A stretch of DNA of 64,000 bases from Martinezella rhizogenes (lineage in GTDB: Bacteria > Pseudomonadota > Alphaproteobacteria > Rhizobiales > Rhizobiaceae), in NCBI RefSeq assembly GCF_027460065.1, contig NZ_JAPYZZ010000001.1:500864-564863 (forward strand), read 5' to 3'. The position numbers were made by a program, and so were the translations under genes. The notes under the pieces are model-generated. The model did not search any database, was not told where the DNA came from, and saw only the letters and a list, made by a program, of their open reading frames with translations. Shown in pieces: positions 27,673-36,781 of this stretch (its first letter is position 1; every line of letters begins with the position of its first letter).

Positions 27673-27791
27673 CCCGGCGACATGTTTCAACAGCCCGGAT
27701 TAAGTTTTTTCCCTTTAAAATCAATGATCGTCATAAAAGTTCAAAAAGTCTGTTGACACCGGGCGGCTGCCCTCGTACATCGCTCTCCGTC

Positions 27792-27878
27792 GCCCAGATG
27801 GCGGAATTGGTAGACGCGCCAGCTTCAGGTGCTGGTACTCGAAAGGGTGTGGAGGTTCGAGTCCTCTTCTGGGCACCA
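27792..27878 (+). tRNA. tRNA-Leu (anticodon CAG)
   Basis: The 7-bp acceptor stem GCCCAGA/TCTGGGC is perfect, and a CCA end is encoded (27876-27878). The anticodon stem CCAGC/GCTGG encloses loop TTCAGGT, giving anticodon CAG, which reads CUG. The long variable arm and GGTTCGAGTCC T-arm are those of a class II tRNA-Leu. No integrated element is seen at its 3' end. Confidence 0.97.
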
Positions 27879-27918
27879 TTCCATTTTTGATCTTAGCCAG
27901 ATCAAATACTTATCCGAA

Positions 27919-27969
27919 AAAAAGCAACATATAGCCGACCGGCAAACGCCGGGAAGCATGTTGCTTTTT
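27919..27969. terminator. Terminator-like hairpin after tRNA-Leu
   Basis: The 12-bp arms AAAAAGCAACAT (27919-27930) and its reverse complement (27958-27969) enclose a 27-nt loop holding a smaller CCGG-rich stem. It is A-rich on the left and T-rich on the right, so it can serve the tRNA (+) and the convergent gene (-). Confidence 0.65.
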
Positions 27970-28064
27970 CGTCTTTTTCACGTTCAAAAAAAGTTCAATA
28001 CGTGCGGCTTCCGTTTTCAACGGAAGGCCTGCTGCCTGTCAGAATTGTGCAATGAGGTGCCCTG

Positions 28065-28475
28065 TTAGGGCTGAGCGTCCTTGTCGCCGCTATTTTGCGA
28101 ATGCTGTTCGCAATTTGGCGTACAGGATAGCACGGTGCGCTCCGTCTGACGGAACACACGAACCGTGTTGCCCTCGTCGATGGAGACGAGAATGCGTTCA
28201 TCCACGATCGGATTGCCTTCTGCATCAAGAAGCACAAGGTTGGTCGTGCCGAAACTGCGACCCGTAAGAACGATGGTCGTTGAATCGGCAACCGTGGCAT
28301 CGGCGACCTTGGAGTTGCCGACGATAACCTTGCTCACTGGACGGTCGAGGCGGAGAACGCGGGCGTGATTCATCGAAACACGCAATATGTCGTCCTGAGC
28401 TAAAACCGGCTGCGCCGCAGCGCCGAGGAAGACGGACAAGCCGACCATGATTTTCGCCAGTTTTCCGGATGACAC
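28065..28475 (-). CDS. Stand-alone secretin N-domain protein (pilus assembly, T2SS-T3SS_pil_N)
   Basis: This 136-aa protein has a signal peptide (to about PVLAQ) and one pilus-secretin N-terminal domain (ILRVSMNHARVLRLDRPVSKVIVGNSKVADATVADSTTIVLTGRSFGTTNLVLLD). The same domain opens CpaC in this window. It has no secretin pore domain, so it is probably an accessory subunit of the Flp pilus outer-membrane complex. The GTG start at 28475 has AAGGG 8 nt upstream. It sits divergently to the pilin gene across a 416-bp AT-rich region. Confidence 0.85.
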   Translation of the reverse strand: MSSGKLAKIMVGLSVFLGAAAQPVLAQDDILRVSMNHARVLRLDRPVSKVIVGNSKVADATVADSTTIVLTGRSFGTTNLVLLDAEGNPIVDERILVSIDEGNTVRVFRQTERTVLSCTPNCEQHSQNSGDKDAQP

Positions 28476-28891
28476 GCGTTTGGCCCTTGCTCACTATCAG
28501 CACAGTTTACTGCGCGACAGAATGCGCGGTTTTAGTGAATGAAGCGTTAAACGGCACGAATCCGCGACGCCGATGATAACCATGTGTAACAAGATGATAG
28601 TTTCATCACTCTTCACCCGCCTCAAAACTGAACATGTGCGTCTGCGTGAAACGGTACTTCTAAAAAAGAGAAAAGTGATAAGGCTCAAAATACACTTATT
28701 TATCTGCAAATATAAAAATGCAGAAAATACTTTTCACTTTTATTTACCAAGAGAAACTCATCCTGCCGTTTACTTTGAGTTAATCGTTTTTTTTAAGCGC
28801 TTGGAAATCGCTCCGCTGTAGTTTGAACGCAACCGAACAACGGAGAACAGTTGTCGGCGTGCTGAACCAAACAAGATTTAGGAGAGACCTC
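28476..28891. other. AT-rich intergenic region upstream of the pilin gene
   Basis: This 416-bp region holds no convincing gene. From about 28560 to 28800 it is markedly AT-rich (runs such as TTTTTTTTAA near 28787), unlike its surroundings. An 82-codon frame at 28573-28821 has non-coding composition. The region should contain the promoters of the pilin and of the divergent N-domain gene. I find no exact CtrA box here. Confidence 0.6.
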
Positions 28892-29077
28892 ATGACCAAG
28901 ATTTTCGCTCGTTTCCTCAAGGACGAATCCGGCGCGACCGCCATTGAATACGGCCTGATTGCTGCCCTCATTTCTGTCGCCATCATCGGCGGTGCCAAGA
29001 CCCTGGGTACAAGCCTCAGCACCCAGTTCACGAACCTGGGCAGCTACATGAACGTGAAAACCAATCCGACGCCGTAA
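28892..29077 (+). CDS. pilA: Flp/Fap-type pilin
   Basis: This 61-aa type IVb pilin precursor has a short basic leader, a cleavage site after G14 (DESG/ATAIEYGLIAALISVAIIGG), the E5-Y6 pair of mature Flp pilins, and a hydrophobic N-terminal helix. CpaA should process it. It forms the Flp ('common') pilus that helps reversible surface attachment in Agrobacterium. ATG 28892 follows GGAGAG. A hairpin directly behind it separates it from cpaA. Confidence 0.95.
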   Translation: MTKIFARFLKDESGATAIEYGLIAALISVAIIGGAKTLGTSLSTQFTNLGSYMNVKTNPTP

Positions 29078-29103
29078 TTTCCATGTCAAAATGGATTTAA
29101 TCG

Positions 29104-29129
29104 TGTTGCCCCGTCATCGCGGGGCAACA
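29104..29129 (+). terminator. Hairpin between pilin and cpaA
   Basis: TGTTGCCCCG (29104-29113) pairs with its exact complement (29120-29129), leaving a 6-nt loop. The tail TAGTTTCTAGTTAT is only moderately T-rich, so it probably terminates partially or protects the pilin mRNA, giving more pilin than assembly proteins. Confidence 0.6.
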
Positions 29130-29156
29130 TAGTTTCTAGTTATAGGTATTAAAACC

Positions 29157-29669
29157 ATGACAGTTGCGGCGATATTCCTCATTCTTCCTCTTTGTCTCAG
29201 CTTCGCCGCGCTGAACGACCTCTTCACCATGACGATCCCGAACAGGATACCGCTCATCCTGTTATTTTCCTTTATGATCGTCGCGCCCCTTTCTGGCATG
29301 GACTGGCAAACTTTTGCCCTGAGTCTGGCCGCTGGCGCTGCAGTCTTTTTCGCCTGTTTTGCGCTCTTCGCCGCCAACGTCATGGGCGGGGGGGATGCGA
29401 AGCTCTTGACCGCCGCAGCGGTCTGGTATGGCTTCAATATTTCCGTCATCGAATTTCTGCTCGCCGTGACCTTCACCGGCGGCGTGCTGACGATCGGCAT
29501 CCTTCTTTTGCGAACGCGCTCACGCGAAATCATGGCGGCCGGAATTCCGGTACCCGATTCCCTGCTTGTGGCAAAAAAAATCCCTTACGGTATCGGCATA
29601 GCGATCGCCGGCCTTTTAACCTACGGGGAAACCCCACTGGTTAAAGCCGCCATAGCAAGCCTGTCTTGA
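29157..29669 (+). CDS. cpaA: Prepilin peptidase (CpaA/TadV)
   Basis: This 170-aa aspartic prepilin peptidase has its two catalytic Asp in NDLFTMTIPN (D21) and VMGGGDAKLL (D80), set among about five or six hydrophobic helices. At this length it is the short TadV type without the N-terminal methylase domain. It cuts the Flp leader at the inner membrane. It lies 79 nt after the pilin gene. Confidence 0.95.
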   Translation: MTVAAIFLILPLCLSFAALNDLFTMTIPNRIPLILLFSFMIVAPLSGMDWQTFALSLAAGAAVFFACFALFAANVMGGGDAKLLTAAAVWYGFNISVIEFLLAVTFTGGVLTIGILLLRTRSREIMAAGIPVPDSLLVAKKIPYGIGIAIAGLLTYGETPLVKAAIASLS

Positions 29670-29682
29670 GTAAGCTTGCGCA

Positions 29683-29697
29683 TTAAGCATCGGTTAA
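29683..29697. promoter_or_regulatory. Putative CtrA box upstream of cpaB
   Basis: TTAA-N7-TTAA (29683-29686, 29694-29697) is an exact CtrA motif about 90 nt before cpaB. A further TTAACCAT element follows at 29718-29725. It could drive a second transcript (cpaB onward). Confidence 0.6.
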
Positions 29698-29786
29698 CCA
29701 CAAACCCAAGCACAATATTAACCATAATTATACCAATCGCGCGCCATCCTGACGGGAGCAGAATCTGATTCCCTCAAGGATCGAGC

Positions 29787-30593
29787 ATGAAACCGTCGCG
29801 TATCGTCATTCTTTCCGTTGCCTTGGTGGCCGCCGGTCTTGCCGGCCTTGTCGCCATGCAGATTTCCGGCGCGAAGCAGGTCATCGAAAAAGCGGAAACG
29901 ATCATCCAGAAAGAACCGACGGTCAACGTTCTCGTCTCTTCGGTCAATCTGCCTGTCGGCAGCCGTCTGAACGACAGTTCGGTGCGCTGGACCCCCTGGC
30001 CACAGGGCAATGTGGTCGACAATTTCATAACGGAAGCGAAAAGGCCCGACGCCATCGCCGAACTTGCGGGCACGGTCGTGCGATTGCCCCTGTTCGAAGG
30101 CGAGCCGATCCGGCCGGAGAAAGTGGTCGATTCCAGCACCCGCATCATGTCTTCGCTTTTGCCGGCCGGCAAACGCGCCGTCGCGACCGAGATTTCCGTC
30201 TCGACCGGCGCGGGCGGCTTCGTGCTGCCGAACGACCGGGTTGATGTCATCATGGTCCGCAAAGGCGACAGTGGTAATTTCCTCACCGAAAATGTTTTGA
30301 ACAATGTTCGTGTTCTGGCGATCGACCAGCAGATCAAGGAAGGCGAAGACGGCATATCGGCCGTGGTTGGCGCCACCGCCACGCTGGAACTGACCCCGGA
30401 ACAGGCCAAGATCATAACCGTGGCACAACAGATGGCGGACCGTCTCACGCTTGCCTTGCGTTCAGTCGCGGATGCGCAGGAAAACGATACGCTGTCCGCC
30501 GGCCATCTTCTCAGCGGAAATTCCGGCCAGCCGGAAATTCAGGTGATCAAATCCGGCTCGATCGTGAAGAACGGTCAAGGAGCCTCACAATGA
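29787..30593 (+). CDS. cpaB: Flp pilus assembly protein CpaB (RcpC)
   Basis: This 268-aa protein has an N-terminal membrane anchor (IVILSVALVAAGLAGLVAM) and the SAF/CpaB domain (VLVSSVNLPVGSRLNDSSVRWTPWP, VDVIMVRKG). CpaB is a periplasmic component that links or stabilises the pilus secretin. Its stop overlaps the cpaC start by ATGA. Confidence 0.95.
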   Translation: MKPSRIVILSVALVAAGLAGLVAMQISGAKQVIEKAETIIQKEPTVNVLVSSVNLPVGSRLNDSSVRWTPWPQGNVVDNFITEAKRPDAIAELAGTVVRLPLFEGEPIRPEKVVDSSTRIMSSLLPAGKRAVATEISVSTGAGGFVLPNDRVDVIMVRKGDSGNFLTENVLNNVRVLAIDQQIKEGEDGISAVVGATATLELTPEQAKIITVAQQMADRLTLALRSVADAQENDTLSAGHLLSGNSGQPEIQVIKSGSIVKNGQGASQ

Positions 30594-32179
30594 CCGGGGG
30601 GCTCATGACAAAACGCTTCAAACACCATCTGCGTTCGTCAATGGCGGGTGGCATCGCATTTTGCCTGGCTTTTTCAGGCGTCCCCGGCCAACACTCCCTC
30701 CAGTTTCTGCGCACCAGCGAGGCGGAGGCGCAAAGCGCAAACATCGTTCGGATCACCGAAAGTGGAGCAGGCATTCGCAAGCGTCTAAAACTAGGACTGA
30801 ACAAGGCGCTGGTCATCGATCTGCCGGAAGATGCCCATGACATTCTTGTCGCCGACCCGAACCTTGCCGATGCAGTGACCCGGACGTCGAGACGCATCTA
30901 TCTCTTCGGCAAAGTGGTGGGGCAGACCAACATCTTCATTTTTGGTGATGGTGGCCGGGAAATCGTCAGCCTCGATCTCGAGGTAGAGCGCGACATTTCC
31001 GGGCTCGAGGCCAATATCCGCCGCTTTATTCCCGAGTCGGACATCAAGGTAGAAATCGTTTCGGACAACATCGTTCTGACGGGATCGGTGCGCACACCGC
31101 AGGATTCCGCACGCGCCGTCCAACTTGCCGATGCCTTTCTAAAGGGCGGTGAGGCCACCACCCGCAACATATCGCTGACGGGCGGCAACAATGGCGGCGA
31201 TGCTGCAATTTTTGCCGAGCGACGGCAGGTGTCGCAAATCGTCAACATGCTGACGATCGAGGGTGAAGATCAGGTGACGCTTAAGGTTACCGTCGCCGAA
31301 GTCAGCAGGCAGGTACTGAAACAGCTCGGCTTCAATGGCTCTATTGGCGTCGGCGGCAATCAAGCTAAAGGCGGCGTTTCTTTCTCTAACCCGGCGACTC
31401 TCGGCAATGCCATGGCCCTCGGGGCGACAGGAAACGTCGTCGGCGCCATTGGTGAGATCACACTTGGAAGCTATTTCAACGCCATGGAGCAGGCAGGCGT
31501 CATGCGTACGCTTGCCGAACCCAGCCTTACCGCAATTTCCGGTGAGCAGGCGAAGTTCTATGTCGGCGGTGAATTCCGTCTGGCGGGAACGCAGGAGGTC
31601 GATATCAATGAGACTACCGGGCGTCCGACGGTTACACGTTCGACAGATACAGTAAACTACGGAATAGAGTTGAACTTTCGCCCCGTCGTTCTATCCCCCG
31701 GACGTATCAGCCTCAAAATCGAAACCAATGTTTCCGAGCCGACATACGAAGGCAACGTTGTAACTGGCAACGGTTCGAGCCTCAACATACCCGGAAGCAC
31801 CTATATGTCGATCCGCAAACGTGAGGCGTCGACGAGCGTTGAGCTTCCTTCCGGCGGCTCCATCGTTATCGCCGGTCTGGTTCAGGACAACATCCGTCAG
31901 GCAATGTCCGGCTTGCCGGGCATTTCAAAGGTCCCAATCTTTGGCACGCTTTTCCGCAGCAGGGACTTCATCCGCAACGAAACGGAACTGGTCATCATCG
32001 CGACGCCCTATCTGGTGCGGCCCGTTGCCCGCAACCAGATCGCCCGGCCGGATGACAACTTCAACCCGGAAAACGATGCCGCGATGTATTTCATGAACCG
32101 CGTCAACAAGGTCTATGGCCGCAAGGACCAGGTTCAGGCAGCTCCCTATCAGGGATCAGTGGGGTTCATCTACAAATGA
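30590..32179 (+). CDS. cpaC: Flp pilus outer-membrane secretin CpaC (RcpA)
   Basis: This 529-aa protein carries an N-terminal pilus secretin N-domain (KALVIDLPEDAHDILVADPNLADAV), a BON-like segment (VEIVSDNIVLTGSVRTPQDSARAV) and a C-terminal secretin domain (about 290-490, VMRTLAEPSLTAISGEQAKFYVGGE, GLPGISKVPIFGTLFRS, ELVIIATPYLV). It forms the outer-membrane pore for the pilus. Either ATG 30590 or ATG 30605 (preceded by GGGGGG) could be used. It overlaps cpaB and cpaD by ATGA. Confidence 0.96.
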   Translation: MTGGLMTKRFKHHLRSSMAGGIAFCLAFSGVPGQHSLQFLRTSEAEAQSANIVRITESGAGIRKRLKLGLNKALVIDLPEDAHDILVADPNLADAVTRTSRRIYLFGKVVGQTNIFIFGDGGREIVSLDLEVERDISGLEANIRRFIPESDIKVEIVSDNIVLTGSVRTPQDSARAVQLADAFLKGGEATTRNISLTGGNNGGDAAIFAERRQVSQIVNMLTIEGEDQVTLKVTVAEVSRQVLKQLGFNGSIGVGGNQAKGGVSFSNPATLGNAMALGATGNVVGAIGEITLGSYFNAMEQAGVMRTLAEPSLTAISGEQAKFYVGGEFRLAGTQEVDINETTGRPTVTRSTDTVNYGIELNFRPVVLSPGRISLKIETNVSEPTYEGNVVTGNGSSLNIPGSTYMSIRKREASTSVELPSGGSIVIAGLVQDNIRQAMSGLPGISKVPIFGTLFRSRDFIRNETELVIIATPYLVRPVARNQIARPDDNFNPENDAAMYFMNRVNKVYGRKDQVQAAPYQGSVGFIYK

Positions 32180-32928
32180 CGACGCGCGTATCTAGTCCCC
32201 TCTCCCCAGCGAGCCCGATCCGGGCAGGAAACGTCATGCAGGAAAACTCTTCCGCCTTTTCCCTCCATTTGCCCGGAAGAAGGGCTGGTCTCATCGCCGT
32301 GGCCGCGCTTGCCGCCGGCCTGCTGCAGGGCTGCGCACGCGACCCGATGACCACCAATGCCATTCCCGATGATTATCGCACGCGCCACCCGATTACCCTG
32401 TCGGAAGCCGAACATTCGCTCGATATTCCGGTTTCAACAGGCGACAGCCGGTTAACCACGGCCATGGCTGACAATGTCCGTGGTTTTGCCCAGAATTATG
32501 CGTCGATGTCGACGGGTATCATCAACATTCAGATGCCTTCGGGATCGCCCAATTCGGCAACGGCAGCGAGAATGGCGAAACAGATCCGTTCCACGCTTTC
32601 CGGCGCGGGTGTGGCCCAAGGCAAGATCATGGAAACGCGCTATGCTGCTTCTGCGAATGGCGACGCCGCGCCCATCCGCCTGAGTTATGTCGCCGTTACC
32701 GCAATGACCGGCCAATGTGGCCAGTGGCCCGAGGATCTTTCGGATAACACCTTCGCCAACAAGAACTGGTACAATTTCGGATGCGCCTCCCAGAGCAATC
32801 TCGCGGCGCAGATCGCCAATCCCATGGATCTGGTCGGCCCGCGCGGCATGAGCCCGATCGATGCCGAGCGTCGCGCGGTCGTCATCGATACCTATCGCGG
32901 CAAGACTTCGACGGCACCGACGAACTGA
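32176..32928 (+). CDS. cpaD: Flp pilus assembly lipoprotein CpaD
   Basis: This 250-aa protein has a lipoprotein signal (LAAGLLQGC) and the CpaD pattern (YRTRHPITLSEAEHSLDIPV, GQCGQWPEDLSD, NFGCASQSNLAAQIANPMDLVGPR). CpaD is a small outer-membrane lipoprotein thought to act as secretin pilotin. ATG 32176 overlaps the cpaC stop. The in-frame ATG 32236 is closer to the signal sequence and may be the true start. Confidence 0.94.
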   Translation: MTTRVSSPLSPASPIRAGNVMQENSSAFSLHLPGRRAGLIAVAALAAGLLQGCARDPMTTNAIPDDYRTRHPITLSEAEHSLDIPVSTGDSRLTTAMADNVRGFAQNYASMSTGIINIQMPSGSPNSATAARMAKQIRSTLSGAGVAQGKIMETRYAASANGDAAPIRLSYVAVTAMTGQCGQWPEDLSDNTFANKNWYNFGCASQSNLAAQIANPMDLVGPRGMSPIDAERRAVVIDTYRGKTSTAPTN

Positions 32929-32962
32929 TGCAGGTCCACCATTTCTCACGGCAGGAAAAACG

Positions 32963-34246
32963 ATGAGCGCTGTAGAATACGACATCAAGCCAAGCGGTGG
33001 CGCGGAAACTGAACCCCCGCTGCGCGCTTCGGATATGGATCGCCTGCGGCCCCTGCCCCGCATTTCCATCCACGCCTTCTGCGTCAGCGATAATATGCAG
33101 GCCGTCATGGAAGCTCTCTCCCGCGACAGGCGCATGAGCAAGGTTACTCTGCGGGTGACCAAGGGCGATATCAATGCGGCGGCGACAATGTTTTCCGCAT
33201 CGCCAACGCCTAATCTCATCATTCTCGAAGCGGCAAGCTCGACTGCCTCGCTGCTGGACGATCTCGCGCCGCTGGCAGAGGTTTGTGATCCTTCCACCCG
33301 GGTCATCATTATCGGCCGGCATAACGACATCACGCTTTATCGGGATCTCATCCGCAACGGCATTTCCGAATATCTCGTCGCGCCGGTCAACATGGCCGAT
33401 CTGCTTGGTTCGATCGCCGCGATTTTCGTCGATCCGGAAGCCGAACCGCTCGGCCGCAACATCGCCTTCATCGGCGCCAAGGGCGGTGTGGGCTCCTCCA
33501 CCATCGCGCATAATTGCGCCTTCGGTATTTCGAGCCTCTTCTCCACGGAAACCATTCTGGCGGATATGGATCTTGCCTATGGCACGGCCAATATCGATTT
33601 CGATCAGGACCCCGCCCAGGGCATGGCTGAAGCGGTCTTTTCACCCGAACGACTGGACGAGGTGTTTCTCGACCGTCTTCTGACGAAATGTTCCGACCAC
33701 CTGTCGCTTCTTGCGGCACCGTCTCTTCTCGACAGGACCTATGATCTCGATCGTCAGGCCTTTCTGCCGATCCTCGAGGTCTTGCAGCGCAGCGCCCCCG
33801 TTGCGGTTCTCGATCTTCCCCATCAATGGTGCGATTGGACCCGGGCCGTCCTTGCGGAAGCCGACGAGGTGGTCATTACAGCGGTTCCCGATCTCGCCAA
33901 TCTGCGCAACACGAAGAACCTTTTTGATGCGCTGATCAAGCTCAGACCCAACGACAAGTTACCGCATCTCGTTCTCAATCAGGTCGGCATGCCGAAACGC
34001 CCTGAAATCGCGCCGGCGGATTTTCTTGAGCCCTTGGAAATCGAGCCCATCGCGATCATCCCCTTCGACGCTCAATTGTTCGGAAATGCCGCCAATAGCG
34101 GCCGTATGATCAGCGAGATGGATGAAAAATCCCAGACTGCGGAAACCTTCTCGCAGATCGCACATACCATCACAGGCCGCTCCGTGCTGCGCAAAAGCAG
34201 GCGCGGCGGTCTGGAAAAACTGAAGAATATTCTCAAGCGCAAGTAG
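32963..34246 (+). CDS. cpaE: Flp pilus localisation ATPase CpaE (TadZ)
   Basis: This 427-aa protein has a receiver-like N-domain (about residues 25-140) followed by a ParA/MinD-type ATPase domain with a deviant Walker A (FIGAKGGVGSSTIAHN). CpaE/TadZ places the pilus at the cell pole. ATG 32963 follows AGGAAAAACG. Confidence 0.95.
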   Translation: MSAVEYDIKPSGGAETEPPLRASDMDRLRPLPRISIHAFCVSDNMQAVMEALSRDRRMSKVTLRVTKGDINAAATMFSASPTPNLIILEAASSTASLLDDLAPLAEVCDPSTRVIIIGRHNDITLYRDLIRNGISEYLVAPVNMADLLGSIAAIFVDPEAEPLGRNIAFIGAKGGVGSSTIAHNCAFGISSLFSTETILADMDLAYGTANIDFDQDPAQGMAEAVFSPERLDEVFLDRLLTKCSDHLSLLAAPSLLDRTYDLDRQAFLPILEVLQRSAPVAVLDLPHQWCDWTRAVLAEADEVVITAVPDLANLRNTKNLFDALIKLRPNDKLPHLVLNQVGMPKRPEIAPADFLEPLEIEPIAIIPFDAQLFGNAANSGRMISEMDEKSQTAETFSQIAHTITGRSVLRKSRRGGLEKLKNILKRK

Positions 34247-34279
34247 GTTTTCTGCCTGCGCCCTTAGACGGAAAAGCCG

Positions 34280-35752
34280 ATGTTCGGAAAACGCGGGCCT
34301 GAAGGCCCAGCCAGAAGCACGAAGCCGGAACCTGTTGCACCAGTATCCATGCAGGTGGCGACAGCGCCTGAGCCTCGCTCTCCTGCGATTGACACGCTCG
34401 AGCCCGGCCAATCACCCGTCACGCGTCAGGTGACGACGGGCACACCACTCGCGCAGAAAAAACGCGCCCGCACGGAAGACTACTACAATACCAAGAGCCA
34501 GGTATTTTCCGCCCTTATCGATACGATCGACCTCTCGCAGCTCGCCAAGCTCGACGCAGAAAGCGCGCGCGAGGAAATCCGTGATATCGTCAACGATATC
34601 ATCACGATCAAAAATTTCGCCATGTCGATTGCCGAGCAGGAAGAGCTGCTCGAGGACATCTGCAACGACGTCCTGGGCTACGGACCGCTGGAGCCGCTTC
34701 TCGCGCGCGACGACATTGCCGATATCATGGTCAATGGTTCCGGCCAGACCTTCATCGAAGTCGGCGGCAAGACCATCGAATCCGATATCCGCTTTCGGGA
34801 CAATGCGCAGTTGCTCTCCATCTGCCAGCGCATCGTCAGCCAGGTCGGCCGACGTGTGGATGAATCGAGCCCGATATGCGACGCGCGCCTGCCGGACGGA
34901 TCGCGCGTCAACGTCATCGCACCTCCGCTTGCCATCGACGGACCCGCGCTGACGATCCGAAAATTCAAGAGGGACAAGCTGACGCTCGACCAGCTCGTGC
35001 GTTTCGGAGCGATCACGCCCGAAGGTGCGACGTTGCTCAAGATCATCGGTCGCGTGCGTTGCAATGTCGTCATCTCTGGAGGCACCGGCTCGGGCAAGAC
35101 CACGCTCCTCAATTGCCTGACGAGCTTCATCGACAGGGACGAACGCGTCATCACCTGCGAAGACACCGCCGAACTGCAGCTTCAGCAACCGCATGTGGTG
35201 AGGCTTGAAACGCGTCCGCCGAATATCGAGGGCGAAGGTGAGATCACCATGCGCGATCTCGTCAAGAACTGCCTTCGCATGCGACCTGAGCGCATCGTCG
35301 TCGGCGAAGTGCGTGGACCAGAGGTTTTTGACCTGCTCCAGGCCATGAACACTGGCCATGACGGCTCGATGGGAACACTGCACGCCAATACGCCGCGTGA
35401 ATGCCTCAGCCGTATCGAATCGATGATCGCCATGGGCGGGTTCACGCTGCCGGCCAAGACGGTGCGCGAAATCATCTCAGGCTCGATCGATGTCGTCATT
35501 CAGGCGGCCCGCCTGCGCGACGGTTCGCGGCGGATAACGCAGATTACCGAAGTGATCGGCATGGAAGGCGATGTCATCGTCACCCAGGATCTGATGCGAT
35601 ACGAGATCGAAGGCGAAGATGCACAGGGCAGGCTGATCGGCAGGCATGTATCGACCGGTATCAGCAAACCGCATTTCTGGGATCGTGCACGTTATTACGG
35701 CGAAGATAAGCGTCTGGCGGCCGCGCTTGATGAGATGGAAAAGTCATCCTAA
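34280..35752 (+). CDS. cpaF: Flp pilus assembly ATPase CpaF (TadA)
   Basis: This 490-aa secretion ATPase of the VirB11/TadA family has Walker [10 protein letters not shown] (from residue 267), the Asp box, Walker B ([11 protein letters not shown]) and the His box ([13 protein letters not shown]). It powers pilus extension and possibly retraction. The first ~60 residues are Pro/Thr-rich and probably flexible. Confidence 0.96.
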   Translation: MFGKRGPEGPARSTKPEPVAPVSMQVATAPEPRSPAIDTLEPGQSPVTRQVTTGTPLAQKKRARTEDYYNTKSQVFSALIDTIDLSQLAKLDAESAREEIRDIVNDIITIKNFAMSIAEQEELLEDICNDVLGYGPLEPLLARDDIADIMVNGSGQTFIEVGGKTIESDIRFRDNAQLLSICQRIVSQVGRRVDESSPICDARLPDGSRVNVIAPPLAIDGPALTIRKFKRDKLTLDQLVRFGAITPEGATLLKIIGRVRCNVVISGGTGSGKTTLLNCLTSFIDRDERVITCEDTAELQLQQPHVVRLETRPPNIEGEGEITMRDLVKNCLRMRPERIVVGEVRGPEVFDLLQAMNTGHDGSMGTLHANTPRECLSRIESMIAMGGFTLPAKTVREIISGSIDVVIQAARLRDGSRRITQITEVIGMEGDVIVTQDLMRYEIEGEDAQGRLIGRHVSTGISKPHFWDRARYYGEDKRLAAALDEMEKSS

Positions 35753-35767
35753 GGGAAAGCGACCGCC

Positions 35768-36772
35768 ATGGACCCGACAATAGTGTTACTGGCCGTACTC
35801 GTAGCCATCTCGGCAGGAGCGCTCGCCTATGCCTTTCTTTTTCAGCAGATAGAGGTCGAAAAAAAGACCACCAGCCGCTTCAAGCGGGTACAGGCAGCAG
35901 AGACCGATCATGTGAATATCAAGGCTGCGCGCGACAGGGTTCAGGAACTTAGCAAGCGCCGCAAATCCATGCAGGACAGCCTGCGGGATATGGAAAAGAA
36001 ACAGAGTGAGAAGGCAAAAAAAGCAAAGAATGTCAGCTTGCGCGATAAACTGGTGCAGGCTGGGCTGGCAATTTCCGTTCGGCAGTTCCACCTTCTGAGC
36101 GTCGGCGCGGCGGCTTGTGCCGCTTTCATCTCACTTATCTATGGTCTGTCCTTATTGACCGCTCTCCCTATAGCCGTCGTCGCGGCTTTGGGACTGCCGC
36201 GCTGGGTCTTGGCATTTCTCCTCAAGCGCCGGCAGAAAAAATTTCTCGAGGAGTTTCCCAATGCGCTTGATGTCATGTGCCGCTCGATCAAATCAGGTTT
36301 GCCGTTGAACGACGCAGTACGACTGATCGCCTCGGACGGTCAGGAACCGGTGAAAACCGAGTTTCAGCGGGTTGTCGATGCGCAGCAGGTCGGGATCGGC
36401 ATTCCCCAGGGGATCGAGCGCATGATGCTGACCATGCCGCTTTTCGAAGTCAGCTTCTTCAGCATCGTCATCAACATCCAGGCACAGGCAGGCGGCAATC
36501 TTTCGGAAGCCCTGTCCAACCTGTCCAAGGTGTTGCGTGACCGTAGAAAGATGCGCGCCAAGGTGAATGCCCTGTCCATGGAGGCGAAAGCATCCGCCGT
36601 CATCATCGGCGCATTGCCTTTCATCGTGATGCTACTCGTGCATTTCACGTCGCCGGACTACCTCTCGATACTTTTCACGGATACGCGCGGACACCTCATT
36701 CTCGGTGCGTCCGCAATATGGATGCTCATCGGGATTTTCATCATGCGTCAAATGATCAATTTCGATATTTGA
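35768..36772 (+). CDS. tadB: Flp pilus inner-membrane platform protein TadB
   Basis: At 334 aa it has an N-terminal helix (VLLAVLVAISAGALAYAFLF), a charged cytoplasmic stretch, and a T2SSF domain (EFPNALDVMCRSIKSGLPLNDAVRLIA ... QAGGNLSEALSNLSKVLRDR) followed by two membrane helices. It pairs with TadC as the inner-membrane platform on which CpaF works. Confidence 0.94.
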   Translation: MDPTIVLLAVLVAISAGALAYAFLFQQIEVEKKTTSRFKRVQAAETDHVNIKAARDRVQELSKRRKSMQDSLRDMEKKQSEKAKKAKNVSLRDKLVQAGLAISVRQFHLLSVGAAACAAFISLIYGLSLLTALPIAVVAALGLPRWVLAFLLKRRQKKFLEEFPNALDVMCRSIKSGLPLNDAVRLIASDGQEPVKTEFQRVVDAQQVGIGIPQGIERMMLTMPLFEVSFFSIVINIQAQAGGNLSEALSNLSKVLRDRRKMRAKVNALSMEAKASAVIIGALPFIVMLLVHFTSPDYLSILFTDTRGHLILGASAIWMLIGIFIMRQMINFDI

Positions 36773-36781
36773 GGGGCGACC

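Noticed and set aside
27792-27970. Integration site at tRNA-Leu
   Set aside because: No integrase gene, no direct repeat of the tRNA 3' end and no shift in gene content are seen. The downstream feature is a hairpin terminator.
28780-28796. CtrA box upstream of the pilin gene
   Set aside because: Two TTAA elements are present but are 9 bp apart instead of 7, so they do not fit the motif.
28573-28821. 82-codon frame in the AT-rich region
   Set aside because: It has no ribosome site and the composition is that of random AT-rich DNA. It overlaps the expected pilin promoter.
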